Origin: Streptomyces sp. WMMC500
GTDB lineage: Bacteria; Actinomycetota; Actinomycetes; Streptomycetales; Streptomycetaceae
Assembly (NCBI RefSeq): GCF_027497195.1
Contig: NZ_CP114905.1
Location: 1,054,001-1,118,000 of the forward strand
Length of the DNA stretch: 64,000 bases
Direction: 5' to 3'
Notes under the pieces: generated by a model
Database searches by the model: none
Told to the model about the DNA's origin: nothing
Seen by the model: the letters and a program-made list of their open reading frames with translations, nothing else
Made by a program: the position numbers and the translations under genes
Shown here: positions 60,204 through 64,000 of the stretch, one piece after another
How the letters are laid out: every line of letters begins with the position of its first letter
How positions within the stretch are numbered: position 1 is the stretch's first letter

Positions 60204-61319
60204 ATGCCTCTGTCGAAACACCGCCCGTGCACGCGGTCGATACGGGCCGCCTCCGCCGTCCTCCTCGGTCTGGCCCTGGCGCTGTTCGCCGTGCCCGCCG
60301 AGTCCTCTCCCCTGCGCCCGTCCGCATCGGCGACGGGCCACCAGTCCGCCGCCGCACAGGAGTTGCCCGACAGCTTCCAGTGGTCATCCACCGGCCCGCT
60401 GATCTCACCTCAGCCGGGCCTCGACTCCGTCGCGGCCAAGGACCCCTCCGTCGTCCAGGACGAGGACGGCACCTGGCACGTCTTCTTCACCAGGGTCGAC
60501 ACGGCCGGCGACTGGGGCCTGGCGCACACCGGCTTCGACGACTGGTCCCAGGCCGCCGACGCCCAGCAGACCGACCTGGAGACCGCCTCCGCCATCGGCA
60601 CCGGCTACCGGGCCGCACCGCACGCCTTCTACTTCGCCCCGAAGGACGAGTGGTACCTCGTCTACCAGACGGGCCTGCCCTCGTTCTCCACCACCACCGA
60701 CCCCGACGACCCGACGAGTTGGTCGGCGCCGCGGAACTTCATGGACAGCATGCCGGACATCGTCGAGGAGAACATCGGCGACGGCTACTGGCTCGACTTC
60801 TACGTCATCTGCGACGAGACGGACTGCTACCTGTTCTCCGCCGACGACAACGGCCACGTCTACCGCTCCCAGACCACCGTGGCCGAGTTCCCGGGCGGCT
60901 TCGGCAACACCCAGATCGTCCTGTCGGACACCAAGAACAACCTCTTCGAAGGCGGCGCCGTCTACCGCGTCGAGGGCACCGACACCTACCTGCTGATCTG
61001 GGAGGCCATCGGCGGCGACGGCCGGCGCTGGTACCGCTCCTTCACCTCGCAGGGCCTGTCCGGCCAGTGGCAGCCGCTGGCCGACACCGAAGCCGACCCC
61101 TTCGCCCGCAGCAACAACGTCTCCTTCGAAGGCGGCAACGCCTGGACCCGGGACATCAGCCACGGCGAGCTGATCCGCACCACCCGCGACCAGACCATGA
61201 CCCTGGACCCCTGCGACATCCGGCTCCTCTACCAGGGCATGGACCCGGCCGCCGGCGGCGAGTACTCCCAGCTCCCCTGGCGCCTGGCCCTGGCCACCAA
61301 CACCGCCTCCGCCTGCTGA
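60204..61319 (+). CDS. Secreted GH62 alpha-L-arabinofuranosidase
   Basis: 371 residues. Sec signal to about residue 33, then a short Ser/Ala linker and a single GH62 domain with no binding module. GH62 features: SFQWSSTGPLISP, base Asp80 in AKDPSV, YRAAPHAFYFAPKDEWYLVYQTG, ICDETDC with the usual Cys pair, LFSADDNGHVYRSQT, and acid Glu in NLFEGGAVYR. It removes arabinose side chains from arabinoxylan, preparing it for the GH10 xylanase downstream. Controlled by the shared box. Confidence 0.92.
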   Translation: MPLSKHRPCTRSIRAASAVLLGLALALFAVPAESSPLRPSASATGHQSAAAQELPDSFQWSSTGPLISPQPGLDSVAAKDPSVVQDEDGTWHVFFTRVDTAGDWGLAHTGFDDWSQAADAQQTDLETASAIGTGYRAAPHAFYFAPKDEWYLVYQTGLPSFSTTTDPDDPTSWSAPRNFMDSMPDIVEENIGDGYWLDFYVICDETDCYLFSADDNGHVYRSQTTVAEFPGGFGNTQIVLSDTKNNLFEGGAVYRVEGTDTYLLIWEAIGGDGRRWYRSFTSQGLSGQWQPLADTEADPFARSNNVSFEGGNAWTRDISHGELIRTTRDQTMTLDPCDIRLLYQGMDPAAGGEYSQLPWRLALATNTASAC

Positions 61320-61375
61320 ACCACCCGGGCGGCCACCGCAACGGATCCCCCTCCCCCACACAGGAGTGTCTTCGT

Positions 61376-63446
<2,071 letters not shown>

Positions 63447-63570
63447 CGGCCGGCACACGCCGGCTCTCCGGATCGGGGCGGGGCGCCCGGGAGGGTTCCT
63501 GCCGCGCGCGGGCCGAGGGCGGCCCGCCCCGGTTCCTCCCTGTCGCGGCTCTTCCCCGCGCGTGTCCGGA

Positions 63571-64000
63571 TCACGCGTGCGCCGCGGCACGCGGGCCGGG
63601 CGGTGCCGTCGACGTGCGTGCCACGAGTTCCGTGGCGAGTTCGATGTGGTGGGATTCCACGTTCTCGCCGGCGGCCAGGCGGAGGGCGGTGCGCAGGGCG
63701 ACGCCGCCCATCTCGCGGAGCGGCTGGCGAACGGTCGTCAGCGGCGGCGAGGCCATCCGGGCGAGGAGCGTGTCGTCGAAGCCGACCACGCTCAGGTCCT
63801 CGGGGACGCGCAGACCGCGGGCCCGGGCGGTCTCGATGACGCCGAGGGCGATCTCGTCGTTGCCCGCGAAGATCGCCGTCGGCGGCTCTTCGAGGTCCAG
63901 CAGTGCCGCGGCGCCGGCCAGGCCGGTCTGGTACGTGAACTCTCCGGCCCGGACGTAGGCGGGGGGTACGGGTGCTCCCGCCGCCTCCATGGCGGCGCGG
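63571..64000 (-). CDS. LacI-family regulator, C-terminal part (runs off the window)
   Basis: About 140 visible residues of a sugar-sensing domain: PTAIFAGNDEIALGVIETARARGLRVPEDLSVVGFDD and PLTTVRQPLREMGGVAL, both standard LacI-family signatures; the N-terminal HTH is beyond base 64000. It is convergent with GH10 and the best local candidate for the protein that reads the TTCGAnWTWTCGAA boxes of the arabinoxylan genes. Confidence 0.88.
   Translation of the reverse strand, partial: RAAMEAAGAPVPPAYVRAGEFTYQTGLAGAAALLDLEEPPTAIFAGNDEIALGVIETARARGLRVPEDLSVVGFDDTLLARMASPPLTTVRQPLREMGGVALRTALRLAAGENVESHHIELATELVARTSTAPPGPRAAAHA

Overview
The DNA is very GC-rich, uses GTG and TTG starts freely, packs genes with ATGA/GTGA overlaps, and is full of twin-arginine and lipoprotein signals, LacI-type regulators and ATPase-less carbohydrate ABC transporters. 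This fits a chromosomal segment of Streptomyces or a close relative; species is not decided here.

Layout. (1) 1-8.3 kb: the end of a carbohydrate-binding protein, then a fructan locus: a secreted GH32 facing an ABC importer (binding protein and two permeases), an intracellular GH32 and a LacI regulator. (2) 8.5-17.8 kb: an acetyl-xylan-esterase-like hydrolase, a TetR gene with two clear 18-bp operators and its DUF2867 target, a Tat-exported sulfatase, a peptidoglycan amidase plus PP2C/SpoIIE phosphatase pair, an AraC-family remnant beside a GlxA-type AraC regulator, a Tat-exported PfpI-like protein, and a TauD-like dioxygenase. (3) 18.0-23.9 kb: a tight five-gene operon of a radical SAM protein, an MTAP-like phosphorylase, a TIGR04283-like glycosyltransferase, a metallophosphoesterase/radical SAM fusion and a flavoprotein. 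This is the best candidate for an undescribed small-molecule pathway. (4) 23.9-31.8 kb: a MerA-like flavoprotein, a methyltransferase plus TVP38 protein, a CDP-alcohol phosphatidyltransferase and a YnjBCD-type ABC transporter. (5) 31.8-36.2 kb: the selenocysteine machinery, selB, selA, tRNA-Sec and selD. Blocks 3-5 abut, and this recalls the ydjXYZ-ynjABCDEF...selD neighbourhood of E. coli and the old 'rSAM/selenodomain-associated' label of TIGR04283.

(6) 36.3-39.8 kb: a six-gene run around MauE-like and MauD-like redox proteins and a Tat-exported 12-cysteine protein that resembles the methylamine dehydrogenase light chain and carries two peptidoglycan-binding repeats. (7) 39.8-47.6 kb: a quinone oxidoreductase, then a beta-mannoside locus (beta-mannosidase and LacI, divergent from a binding protein and two permeases, the second frameshifted). 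(8) 47.9-64 kb: a secreted peptidase, then an arabinoxylan locus: GH51 plus ABC importer, two GH43 enzymes, a DUF4185 protein, a NADAR protein, GH62, a secreted esterase-like hydrolase, GH10 xylanase and the end of another LacI regulator. Three promoters in this locus share a TTCGAnWTWTCGAA box, each with a second, weaker copy 19 bp upstream, so one regulator probably controls them together.

No CRISPR array, insertion sequence, integrase or rRNA was seen. No gene-free stretch exceeds 300 bases. The sugar importers carry no ATPase gene and probably share a general one such as MsiK elsewhere.
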